The position numbers and the translations under genes were made by a program. Under the pieces are notes generated by a model, which had not been told where the DNA came from, made no database searches, and was given only the letters and a program-made list of their open reading frames with translations. From contig JAGAZG010000177.1 in NCBI GenBank assembly GCA_017940105.1, positions 1 to 10,195 of the forward strand: DNA of 10,195 bases, written 5' to 3'. The stretch is from Mailhella sp. (lineage in GTDB: Bacteria > Desulfobacterota > Desulfovibrionia > Desulfovibrionales > Desulfovibrionaceae). This document shows positions 1 through 6,764 of the stretch, piece after piece (within the stretch, counting starts at the first letter, position 1; the number at the start of each line of letters is the position of its first letter).

Positions 1-56
1 AGCGATCCTGCCATTGCGCCACATATTTGGCGTAACCGAAAGCAGACTGGAGAAAT
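1..56 (+). other. lysA leader / end of the upstream region
   Basis: Short stretch before lysA. It holds a ribosome binding site, GGAG at 49-52, four bases before the lysA ATG. One frame (3-35) is open from the window edge to a TAA, so an upstream gene could end there, but about 10 residues are too few to recognise. There is no room for a complete lysine riboswitch, and no convincing promoter is visible. lysA may be transcribed from further upstream. Confidence 0.4.
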
Positions 57-1325
57 ATGTCAAACGTGCGCTCATCCTATACAGACGGCATTCGTTTTTA
101 TGGCAAGGAGGATCCCCGGGAGCTTGTCTTGCGGTATGGTTCGCCGCTTTACGTGTATAATGAAGCCATACTTCGAAAATGCTGCCGCGATCTGAAGGGG
201 CTTTCTGATCTGCCTGGTTTTTTCGTCAATTATTCCGCCAAGGCCAACACAAACCCTCATCTTTTGCGCATCATTCGTTCAGAAAGCTGCGTTGCAGACG
301 CCATGAGCCCGGGCGAACTGTATTTCAACCAGCTGGCGGGTTTCTCTGCCGATGAAATTACCTATGTCTGCAATAATGTGAGCGCTGAAGAACTGATGAA
401 TGCCGCCTCACAGGGATGCGTCGTCAGCGTGGATTCCCTGTCGCAGCTCGAAACGTTCGGGCAGAGCGTTCCTGGCGGCAGGGTCATGGTCCGTTTTAAT
501 CCAGGCATTGGAGCGGGGCATAGCGACAAGGTTGTCACCGGAGGCAAAAAAACCAAATTTGGCGTGGATCCTGACAAGCTGGATGATGTCCTGCGCATCG
601 TCCGCAGCCATGGCCTTAAGTTCGTGGGCGTAAACCAGCATATCGGATCGCTTTTCATGGAGCCTGGCCCTTATGTTTCTGCCGTTAATGTTCTGCTTGG
701 CATGGCTGAACGGCTGATTGACCATGGACAGCCCATTGAAATCATAGATTTTGGCGGCGGTTTTGGCATGCCCTATCATAAATACGAGGGGCAAAGTCGC
801 ATGGATTTTTCTGCCCTGGGCGAAGCGCTGCATGGCACGCTTGCAGCTTGGGCAGAATCGCATGCATACCACGGCAGGTTCTTCATTGAGCCGGGCCGCT
901 ATGCCGTTGCAGAATGCGGCGTGGTTCTTGGAACCGTGCATGCAGTTAAAAACAATGGGCCGCATATTTTTGCTGGTACGGACATTGGCTTTAATGTTCT
1001 CGCACGCCCCATGCTGTACGACGCCTTTCATGACGTTGAAATTTACCGTCAGGACGGCATGCCCGATTCGGAAGAGGTAGAGCAGACCATTGTCGGCAAC
1101 ATCTGTGAATCTGGCGATATCCTGGCAAAAGACAGAAAGCTGCCGCTTATTCGCAAGGGGGATGTGCTGGCCATGCTTGATGCCGGTGCGTATGGCTGGG
1201 TCATGGCCTCCAATTACAACAGCCGCATGCGTCCGGCCGAAGTGCTCATTGCGCTTGACGGACATGCAAGGCTCATACGCCGCAGAGAAACTCTTGCAGA
1301 CCTTGCCGCCGCCCTTGTCATGTGA
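57..1325 (+). CDS. lysA: Diaminopimelate decarboxylase
   Basis: A cytoplasmic PLP enzyme of fold type III (alanine-racemase-like barrel) that decarboxylates meso-diaminopimelate to L-lysine, the last step of lysine biosynthesis. At 422 residues it has the normal length for LysA. Visible landmarks in order: the PLP lysine K62 in NYSAKAN, the H195-IGS motif, the glycine-rich phosphate-binding loop GGGFG at 233-237, E278-PGRY, the substrate-binding and active-site C350-ESGDIL, and D375-AGAYG with the tyrosine that packs on PLP. The CESGD motif and the TGGKKTKFG segment favour LysA over ornithine/arginine decarboxylases and over carboxynorspermidine decarboxylase, which is shorter. The start is supported by GGAG at 49-52 and by a normal N-terminal length. 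A terminator follows at 1362-1404, so lysA looks like the end of its transcription unit. The identity is secure; substrate is inferred from family motifs. Confidence 0.95.
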   Translation: MSNVRSSYTDGIRFYGKEDPRELVLRYGSPLYVYNEAILRKCCRDLKGLSDLPGFFVNYSAKANTNPHLLRIIRSESCVADAMSPGELYFNQLAGFSADEITYVCNNVSAEELMNAASQGCVVSVDSLSQLETFGQSVPGGRVMVRFNPGIGAGHSDKVVTGGKKTKFGVDPDKLDDVLRIVRSHGLKFVGVNQHIGSLFMEPGPYVSAVNVLLGMAERLIDHGQPIEIIDFGGGFGMPYHKYEGQSRMDFSALGEALHGTLAAWAESHAYHGRFFIEPGRYAVAECGVVLGTVHAVKNNGPHIFAGTDIGFNVLARPMLYDAFHDVEIYRQDGMPDSEEVEQTIVGNICESGDILAKDRKLPLIRKGDVLAMLDAGAYGWVMASNYNSRMRPAEVLIALDGHARLIRRRETLADLAAALVM

Positions 1326-1361
1326 AGGGCGTGCTCTCTGCAGCCTGTTAAATCTAACCTG

Positions 1362-1404
1362 AACAGCAAGGCAGAAAACTCCGGTTTCCTGCCTGCTGTT
1401 TTTT
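1362..1404 (+). terminator. Intrinsic terminator after lysA
   Basis: The arms AACAGC(A)AGGCAG at 1362-1374 and CTGCCTGCTGTT at 1389-1400 pair over 12 bp with one bulged A. Inside, AAAC/GTTT (1376-1379 with 1384-1387) can close a TCCG loop. The 3' arm runs directly into a T run (1399-1404). This is a textbook Rho-independent terminator 36 bases past the lysA stop. The T run ends only 26 bases before the MATE start codon, so the hairpin lies in what would be the 5' leader if transcripts read through. Confidence 0.85.
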
Positions 1405-1430
1405 CTGCCGTTCTGCCTGGATAGGGAATT

Positions 1431-2834
1431 ATGCGACGCAGTCATGCATTGTACACTCCAAGCCTGCTGAAAGGGGTGCAGTTTTCTGTCATCTGGGGGC
1501 TGGTATGGCCGCAGATGCTCATGCTGCTTTGCACAATTGTCATAAACCTTACGGATACGTGGGTCTCAGGCCGGATTTCTGCAAATGTGCAGGCTGCAGT
1601 AGGCCTTTCTTTTCAGGTTCAGCTTTTTCTCATGATTTTCGCTGGAGCCATGGGAGCAGGCGGCATGGCTTCTGTCAGCCAGTCGATAGGCGCAGGGCGC
1701 TGGGGCAGGGCGCGGAATTTTTGCAGTCTTGTCCTGGCAGGCTGCGTAGTTCTGGCTCTTGTCTTATCCTGCCTGGTATTTATTTTTTCAAGCGGCATTC
1801 TTGCGCTGCTGCAGACTCCAGACGAGCTTAAGGATTCCGCCGGATACATGGTGCGCGTCATGCTGCTGGGCCTGCCGTTTTTTTATGTCATGCAGGTTGG
1901 CGGAACGCTGTTCAAAGCAGCCAGGCAAGTGGTGGCGCCGCTTATCATCATGGTGCTGTCATGCCTGGTGAACTTTTTTGGCGACCTTTGCTTTGGCCTT
2001 GGCTGCCTGGGCTTTCCTGACTTTGGCATGGCCGGCATTATTTGGAGCACCGTTGTGGCCAATGCGGTGAGCGGTATTTTAACCATTGCCGTCCTCAGGC
2101 GTGCAGACCTGCTGCCAGGGCGCATAATTCCTGATATGCGCTGGATTCGCCGGGCCGCGCCATTTTTGGCTCGCGTTGCCTTGCCGGCATGCTGCAACGG
2201 CATGATGTGGCAGACGGGCTACCTTGTCCTGTACGCGCTCGTGGCCGGACTGCCGGAAGGCGTGGCTGCCCTTGCAGGACTGACTGCGGGCAACAGGATT
2301 GAATCCATCCTCTACATGCCGGCCAATGCTTTCATGGTCACGGCCTCAATCCTCGTGGGCAACTATCTGGGAGCTGGCGATAAAAATTCGGCCAGGCGCA
2401 CGGGTCTTGCGCTTTTTTTTATATCGGGTGTCTCCATGAGCCTGATTGCCGGCATGATGTGGCCATTTATTTCAGATTTGGCGGCATTTTTTTCTCAGGA
2501 GCAAGCTGTACAGAAGCAAATCGGGTATTATCTATTTTTCAATGTGCTTGTGGTTCCGTTTACTGTTTCTGGGCTTGTGCTGCATGGGGTCATGAATGGG
2601 GCGGGGGCTACGGTTTATTCCCTCCTGGTCAATGTCATCGGCATATGGGGCATCCGCCTGCCCCTTGGCTGGTATCTTGCCTATAATGTATACCATGGCG
2701 CCTATGGCGTTTACATGGCCATGTTTGTTTCCATGGCTGTGCAGACTTCTGTCATCACATGGATATTTTTCAGGTGGAATTGGGCATCGTTTGCCATTCA
2801 TGCGGGCGGCATGCATGAAAATAGTTCAAGCTGA
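1431..2834 (+). CDS. MATE family efflux transporter (NorM/DinF-type)
   Basis: An inner-membrane antiporter of the multidrug and toxic compound extrusion family, which exports cationic drugs or metabolites in exchange for Na+ or H+. The 467-residue chain is hydrophobic throughout, with about 12 membrane spans in two homologous halves, the usual MATE architecture. The first span carries NLTDTWVSG with D42, matching the conserved start of MATE TM1. The two halves each carry the cytoplasmic-loop GxG signature: GAGRWGRAR at 87-95 and GAGDKNSARRTG from about 314, each after a helix rich in small residues. The start is supported by AGGGA at 1423-1427. The stop is followed 7 bases later by the DUF2156 gene, so the two are co-translated. 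No substrate can be read from sequence; the subgroup (NorM or DinF) is not certain. Confidence 0.92.
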   Translation: MRRSHALYTPSLLKGVQFSVIWGLVWPQMLMLLCTIVINLTDTWVSGRISANVQAAVGLSFQVQLFLMIFAGAMGAGGMASVSQSIGAGRWGRARNFCSLVLAGCVVLALVLSCLVFIFSSGILALLQTPDELKDSAGYMVRVMLLGLPFFYVMQVGGTLFKAARQVVAPLIIMVLSCLVNFFGDLCFGLGCLGFPDFGMAGIIWSTVVANAVSGILTIAVLRRADLLPGRIIPDMRWIRRAAPFLARVALPACCNGMMWQTGYLVLYALVAGLPEGVAALAGLTAGNRIESILYMPANAFMVTASILVGNYLGAGDKNSARRTGLALFFISGVSMSLIAGMMWPFISDLAAFFSQEQAVQKQIGYYLFFNVLVVPFTVSGLVLHGVMNGAGATVYSLLVNVIGIWGIRLPLGWYLAYNVYHGAYGVYMAMFVSMAVQTSVITWIFFRWNWASFAIHAGGMHENSSS

Positions 2835-2836
2835 GG
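2833..2836 (+). promoter_or_regulatory. Shine-Dalgarno GAGG overlapping the MATE stop codon
   Basis: The GAGG that positions ribosomes for the ATG at 2842 shares bases with the TGA stop of the MATE gene (2832-2834). Ribosomes terminating on the MATE gene would sit on this site, which argues for translational coupling of the two genes and for the 2842 start. Confidence 0.65.
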
Positions 2837-2841
2837 TTTAA

Positions 2842-3735
2842 ATGAATTTGCCAAAGGGATATGTTCCCGTTTCTCTTGACCTTTATGACGACTACAGGGC
2901 CTACTTTGATAAAGTGGAACAGCCGACAGCCGACATTTCCTTTACCAATTTGTGGGGCTGGGCAGAACATTACGGCCTGGGCCTTTCTTTCAGGCCGCAA
3001 CTGTGCTGGATATGCCAGACCCGGCCGGAACTGCGTTTCTGGGCTCCTGTAGGCGACTGGCAAAACGCGCTGTGGGCAGAGGAAGAAGAGATAAAAAACG
3101 GCGTTCAGCTGGTGCGCGTGCCTGAAAGGCTTGCTGATATTTTGTCTGGCGCGCTTGGAATCAGGGTCGAATCGGCTGAAGACCGCGACCAATGGGAATA
3201 TCTCTACAGCAGGGAGGAGCTTGCCGAGCTTGCTGGAGCGAAATTCCACAAGAAGAAAAATCATGTCAACAGCTACCATAAGCTCTATGGCGAAGACTAC
3301 CGCCAGCTGGGCGATGCTCATTATCCGAATGTGATTGACGATGTGCTCAAGCTGCAGGAAGAATGGTGCCAGTGGAAGGATTGCGAAAACAGTCCGTCTC
3401 TCCAGGCCGAAAACGAAGCCATTTTCAGGGTCATCGGCAACTGGGGCAGGATCCCCTGCCTGTGCGGCGGTGCCTTGTATGCCGGCGGGGAAATTTGCGC
3501 ATTTTCGATTGGCGAGCAGGTCGGCGACATGATGATCGTCCATTTTGAAAAGGCCCGCTCAGAGTTCAAGGGCGTCTATCAGGCTATAAACCACTCTTTT
3601 GTCAATCATTCCGCAAAAAATGTCAGTTTCATTAACAGGGAGCAGGACATGGGTGAGCTTGGCCTGCGCCAGGCCAAGGCCACGTATAATCCCATTGGTT
3701 TTCTTAAAAAATGCCGGCTTGTCATTAAGCCATGA
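2842..3735 (+). CDS. DUF2156 protein (MprF C-terminal-like, GNAT fold)
   Basis: A 297-residue soluble protein with no signal peptide or membrane span. It resembles the DUF2156 / LPG-synthase C-terminal family (duplicated GNAT folds), whose best known members form the cytoplasmic half of MprF and transfer an amino acid from aminoacyl-tRNA to phosphatidylglycerol. Family-like features are the N-terminal ADISFTNLWGW segment (about 30-40), the basic KFHKKKNHVN stretch at 134-143 followed by a tyrosine-rich helix, and the C-terminal half with VHFEKA, a YQAINHSF helix and an FINREQDMGELGLRQAK segment that resembles the acyl-transferase core. Stand-alone members like this lack the MprF flippase domain and are mostly of unknown function. 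The substrate here is unknown. It sits 7 bases behind a MATE transporter, and gltX follows 72 bases later. The family call is fairly firm; the aminoacyl-tRNA link is only by homology. Confidence 0.82.
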   Translation: MNLPKGYVPVSLDLYDDYRAYFDKVEQPTADISFTNLWGWAEHYGLGLSFRPQLCWICQTRPELRFWAPVGDWQNALWAEEEEIKNGVQLVRVPERLADILSGALGIRVESAEDRDQWEYLYSREELAELAGAKFHKKKNHVNSYHKLYGEDYRQLGDAHYPNVIDDVLKLQEEWCQWKDCENSPSLQAENEAIFRVIGNWGRIPCLCGGALYAGGEICAFSIGEQVGDMMIVHFEKARSEFKGVYQAINHSFVNHSAKNVSFINREQDMGELGLRQAKATYNPIGFLKKCRLVIKP

Positions 3736-3807
3736 GCATATTATTTAAGGAGCGCCGCGGTCCTCGGGCCGCAAACATTAACCTTATAACGATTAGACGG
3801 ATCAGAA
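3736..3807 (+). other. DUF2156-gltX spacer
   Basis: A 72-base gap. It contains a small GC-rich hairpin (3757-3762 with 3767-3772, CTCG loop, 6 bp including one G-T pair) with no T run after it, so it is not a convincing terminator. TATAAC at 3785-3790 resembles a -10 box, but no matching -35 lies 16-18 bases upstream, so a gltX promoter is possible but not shown. The gltX ribosome site is weak (GGA at 3799-3801). Confidence 0.35.
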
Positions 3808-5199
3808 ATGAAAGTTGTTACGAGATTTGCCCCGAGCCCGACCGGGCATCTTCATATCGGCGGGGGACGCACAGCTATTTTCTGCTGGCTTCTTGCCAGG
3901 CATTTCGGCGGTGAATTCCGCCTTCGCATAGAAGATACGGATGCAACCCGCTCACGCCAGGAGTATACGGACTCCATACTTGCATCGATGAAATGGCTGG
4001 GGCTGGACTGGGACGGCGAACTTACCTACCAGAGCAAGCGCCTCGACGTTTATAATTCGTATATAGACCGGCTTCTCGAAACGGGCCACGCCTATTGGTG
4101 CGACTGCACCCCAGAAGAGGTGGAGGCCATGCGTGAAGTCGCCCGGGCCAAAGGTGAAAAGCCCCGTTACAACGGCAAATGCCGCAACCGGGGGCTTACG
4201 GCTGGCCCTGGCCGCGTCGTGCGCCTCAGGGTGCCGGATGAAGGCAGAATTTCTTTTAACGACATGGTCAAGGGGCCTATTTCCGTTGACGTGTCTGAAC
4301 TTGACGATATGGTGCTGCGCCGCACCGACGGCATGCCCACGTACAATATGGCCGTTGTCGTTGACGATCACGAGATGGGGGTCACGCATGTCATACGCGG
4401 TGACGATCACGTTTCGAACACGCCCAAGCAGATACTGCTTTATCAGGCCCTGGGCTTTGACATCCCCACCTTTGGACATGTGCCAATGATTTGCGGGCCT
4501 GATCATCAAAAGCTGTCAAAGCGCCATGGCGCACGCGCTGTGGTTGAATACCAGAAAGACGGGCTTCTGCCCCAGGCGCTGGTCAATTACCTTGTTCGTC
4601 TCGGCTGGTCTCATGGCGATCAGGAAATTTTTTCACTTGATGAACTCGTGCAGCTTTTTGACGGCAAAAACCTGAACAGCGCACCTGCAGCCTTTGACCC
4701 AGACAAGCTCAAATGGCTGAATGCGCATTACCTCAGGAACACGCCACAGGACAAGCTGGCTGCCATGGTCAGGCCCTTTCTTGAAGAGCTCGGCTATTCC
4801 GTTGATGAGCAGAAGATTCAGGCTCTGCTGCCCATGTACATGGAAAGGGCGTCTGACCTTGCCGCACTGGCTCAGGCCCTCACCGTGTATTTCAAGCCTG
4901 CGGAAGAGCTTGTCATAGAAGACAAGGCCATGAAGGCGCTCAATGAAGATGGCAGGCATCAGCTTTCTGTCCTTGGCGGCCTGATCGACCAATTGCCGGA
5001 GTTCACCGCCGAAGCCATTGATGCTTTGCTGCATGAGTATGTGGAAAAGAACAGCCTTAAATTCAAGCAGGTCGGTCCGCCGCTCCGTTCCGCCCTGATA
5101 GGTCTTGCCGGCGGCCCTTCCGTGCATGACATCATGGTGGGGCTGGGAAAAGATGAGAGCCTCAAGAGAATAAAAAGGGCGGCTGAACTGGCCTTTTAG
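3808..5199 (+). CDS. gltX: Glutamyl-tRNA synthetase
   Basis: A class I aminoacyl-tRNA synthetase that charges tRNA-Glu with glutamate using ATP in the cytoplasm; glutamyl-tRNA also feeds tetrapyrrole synthesis in organisms with the C5 pathway. At 463 residues it is of normal bacterial length. The N-terminus RFAPSPTGHLHIGG carries the HIGH-type motif at 16-19, and the KMSKS-type motif is KLSKR at 235-239 followed by HGA. A zinc knuckle is present: C98, C100 and C125, with Y121 in place as a possible fourth ligand and N127 where E. coli has His127. The C-terminal anticodon-binding domain ends with the usual GPPLRSALIGLAGGPS region and an LGKDESLKRI helix. The start is fixed by homology, since the conserved block begins at residue 3, although the ribosome site is weak. 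Whether it also makes Glu-tRNA-Gln (non-discriminating) cannot be read here without alignment and knowledge of gatCAB or glnS. Confidence 0.97.
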   Translation: MKVVTRFAPSPTGHLHIGGGRTAIFCWLLARHFGGEFRLRIEDTDATRSRQEYTDSILASMKWLGLDWDGELTYQSKRLDVYNSYIDRLLETGHAYWCDCTPEEVEAMREVARAKGEKPRYNGKCRNRGLTAGPGRVVRLRVPDEGRISFNDMVKGPISVDVSELDDMVLRRTDGMPTYNMAVVVDDHEMGVTHVIRGDDHVSNTPKQILLYQALGFDIPTFGHVPMICGPDHQKLSKRHGARAVVEYQKDGLLPQALVNYLVRLGWSHGDQEIFSLDELVQLFDGKNLNSAPAAFDPDKLKWLNAHYLRNTPQDKLAAMVRPFLEELGYSVDEQKIQALLPMYMERASDLAALAQALTVYFKPAEELVIEDKAMKALNEDGRHQLSVLGGLIDQLPEFTAEAIDALLHEYVEKNSLKFKQVGPPLRSALIGLAGGPSVHDIMVGLGKDESLKRIKRAAELAF

Positions 5200-5230
5200 T
5201 TTTGCGGCCAAGAGCGTAGCAACCGTTTTT

Positions 5231-5259
5231 CCGGCGCATCATGCTGCTTGGTGCGCCGG
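5231..5259 (+). other. 11-bp hairpin between gltX and cysS
   Basis: CCGGCGCATCA (5231-5241) pairs with TGGTGCGCCGG (5249-5259) over 11 bp with one G-T wobble, leaving a 7-base loop. The T run lies before the stem (5226-5230), not after it, so it does not look like an intrinsic terminator for + strand transcription, and the opposite strand also lacks a following T run. It ends 10 bases before the cysS Shine-Dalgarno AAGGAG (5270-5275). It may be an RNA processing or stability element, or a weak pause site; its role is unknown. Confidence 0.6.
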
Positions 5260-5269
5260 GGCATCTGAT

Positions 5270-5275
5270 AAGGAG
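5270..5275 (+). promoter_or_regulatory. Strong cysS Shine-Dalgarno
   Basis: AAGGAG five bases before the ATG at 5281. This decides the start in favour of Met1 over Met7 of the frame, in agreement with the conserved MLLYNT N-terminus of the family. Confidence 0.75.
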
Positions 5276-5280
5276 CATAC

Positions 5281-6738
5281 ATGCTGCTGTATAACACCAT
5301 GTCTCGAAAAAAAGAGACTTTTGAACCTCGTGATCCGGGCAAGGTAGGCGTTTATGCCTGCGGCATCACCGCCTATGACCTGAGCCATATCGGGCATGCC
5401 AGGTCTGCCGTTGTCTTTGACGTCCTGGTGCGCTACCTGAGGTTTTGCGGACTGCAGGTGACCTTTGTCAGAAATTTTACGGATGTTGACGATAAGATCA
5501 TTGCCCGTGCAAATCGCGAAGGCAAAAGCAGCACAGAAATCGCGCAGACATACATAGACGCTTTTCATGAAGACATGGACCGCCTCAACGTTTGCCGCGC
5601 AGACATTGAGCCCCGAGCTACGGAATACATCGCCGAAATGCAGGACATGATCAAGACCCTCATTGAGCGTGACCATGCCTATGCCGTACCCTCCGGCGAC
5701 GTTTATTTTCGTGTGAGGTCTTTTCCTAAATACGGCAAGCTTTCCGGCAGGGATGTGGATGACCTGCGTTCTGGAGCAAGGATCGCCGTGGGGGAAGAAA
5801 AGGAGGATCCCCTGGATTTCGCCCTGTGGAAAAGCGCCAAGCCCGGCGAACCTTTCTGGGAAAGCCCGTGGGGAAAAGGCCGTCCGGGGTGGCATCTGGA
5901 ATGCTCTGCCATGTCAAAGAAGAATCTCAGCATGCCCCTTGACATACATGGCGGCGGCCAGGATTTGATTTTTCCCCATCACGAAAATGAAATTGCCCAG
6001 AGTGAAGCCTCTACTGGCAAAGAGTTCGCCAGGTTCTGGGTGCATAACGGTTTTGTTCAGATTAATTCAGAGAAAATGTCGAAATCTCTGAATAACTTTA
6101 AAACTATCCGCGATATTCTCGAACTTCGCCAGCCGGAAACATTGAGGTTTTTCCTTCTGGGCAAGCACTACAGGGGCCCCATAGATTTCAGTTTTGAAGT
6201 GTTGGACGACAATGAAAAGGGCCTGAAACGTGTGTATGAGACGTTGCGCGATGCCGACAACGCTCTTAAACGCCCAAGCTGGAAGCCTGGTGCTATTGCC
6301 CCGGAATGGCTTGAGGAATTTAAAAATTTAAAATCGTCCTTTTTTGGAGCCATGGACGACGACCTGAACACTGCAGGTGCGCTGGGCAGCGTATTTGGCA
6401 CGGTGCGGCTGATAAATCGTCTGCTTGAAGACAAGAGTTCGAAAAACAAGGAAGGCTGCCGCGACCTGCTTGCCGAGTTTAAGGAGCTGGCAGGCGCCTG
6501 GTCTCAAATTCTCGGCGTTTTCAGCCAGCCGCCGGAGCAGTTTTTGCTGGAGCTGCGTGAGGTGCGAGCAAAGAGGCTTGGACTGGACGTCGGCAAGATC
6601 GAAGAACTTATGCAGCAGCGTTCACATGCCCGAGCAGAAAAAGATTTTGCCAGGGCAGATATGGTACGAGGCATGATTGCCGACATGGGCGTAGAAGTGC
6701 GCGACACGCCTTCTGGGGCAGTGTGGGACATAGCATGA
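5281..6738 (+). CDS. cysS: Cysteinyl-tRNA synthetase
   Basis: A class I synthetase that attaches cysteine to tRNA-Cys in the cytoplasm. It has 485 residues, slightly above the roughly 460 of the E. coli enzyme. The motifs are complete: YACGITAYDLSHIGHARS with HIGH at 36-39 and KMSKS at 265-269 followed by LNNF. The four zinc ligands that select cysteine over serine are all present at C27, C208, H233 and E237, one position off the E. coli numbering (C28, C209, H234, E238). The DALR-type helical anticodon region follows, and the C-terminal segment with RAEKDFARADMVRGMIADMGV and the ending SGAVWDIA is typical. It has a strong ribosome site and lies 81 bases behind gltX. Its TGA stop overlaps an ATG (ATGA at 6735-6738) that opens a tiny frame leading to the next gene. 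Confidence 0.97.
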   Translation: MLLYNTMSRKKETFEPRDPGKVGVYACGITAYDLSHIGHARSAVVFDVLVRYLRFCGLQVTFVRNFTDVDDKIIARANREGKSSTEIAQTYIDAFHEDMDRLNVCRADIEPRATEYIAEMQDMIKTLIERDHAYAVPSGDVYFRVRSFPKYGKLSGRDVDDLRSGARIAVGEEKEDPLDFALWKSAKPGEPFWESPWGKGRPGWHLECSAMSKKNLSMPLDIHGGGQDLIFPHHENEIAQSEASTGKEFARFWVHNGFVQINSEKMSKSLNNFKTIRDILELRQPETLRFFLLGKHYRGPIDFSFEVLDDNEKGLKRVYETLRDADNALKRPSWKPGAIAPEWLEEFKNLKSSFFGAMDDDLNTAGALGSVFGTVRLINRLLEDKSSKNKEGCRDLLAEFKELAGAWSQILGVFSQPPEQFLLELREVRAKRLGLDVGKIEELMQQRSHARAEKDFARADMVRGMIADMGVEVRDTPSGAVWDIA

Positions 6739-6764
6739 CACCAGAGAAACCGGGCACCCCATGA
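6735..6764 (+). other. Nine-codon linker frame, MTPEKPGTP
   Basis: A minimal reading frame (ATG at 6735, stop TGA at 6762-6764) exactly spans the gap between cysS and the M48 gene. Its ATG overlaps the cysS stop as ATGA, and its TGA overlaps the M48 start as ATGA. Because the M48 start has no clear Shine-Dalgarno at proper distance, terminating cysS ribosomes could restart here and hand over to the M48 gene. It is too short to be judged as a protein and may be coincidence. Confidence 0.25.

Noticed and set aside
1..56. Lysine riboswitch ahead of lysA
   Set aside because: A lysine riboswitch needs well over 150 bases; only 56 are visible and they show no conserved L-box elements.
408..1445. 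Long open frame (345 codons) on the - strand across lysA
   Set aside because: It lies opposite a confidently identified lysA, its translation resembles no family I know, and it has the odd composition of an antisense frame caused by codon bias.
2770..3543. 257-codon - strand frame across the DUF2156 gene
   Set aside because: Antisense to a gene with good family resemblance and a coupled ribosome site; low-complexity composition without recognisable motifs.
3719..3790. Possible gltX promoter (TTGTCA at 3719 or TATAAC at 3785)
   Set aside because: The TTGTCA is 14 bases from the nearest TATTAT, and TATAAC has no -35 at proper distance, so neither makes an acceptable pair.
3732..3914. 60-codon + strand frame whose ATG overlaps the DUF2156 stop (ATGA)
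   Set aside because: It runs over 100 bases into gltX in another frame and shows no recognisable protein; the overlap alone is weak evidence.
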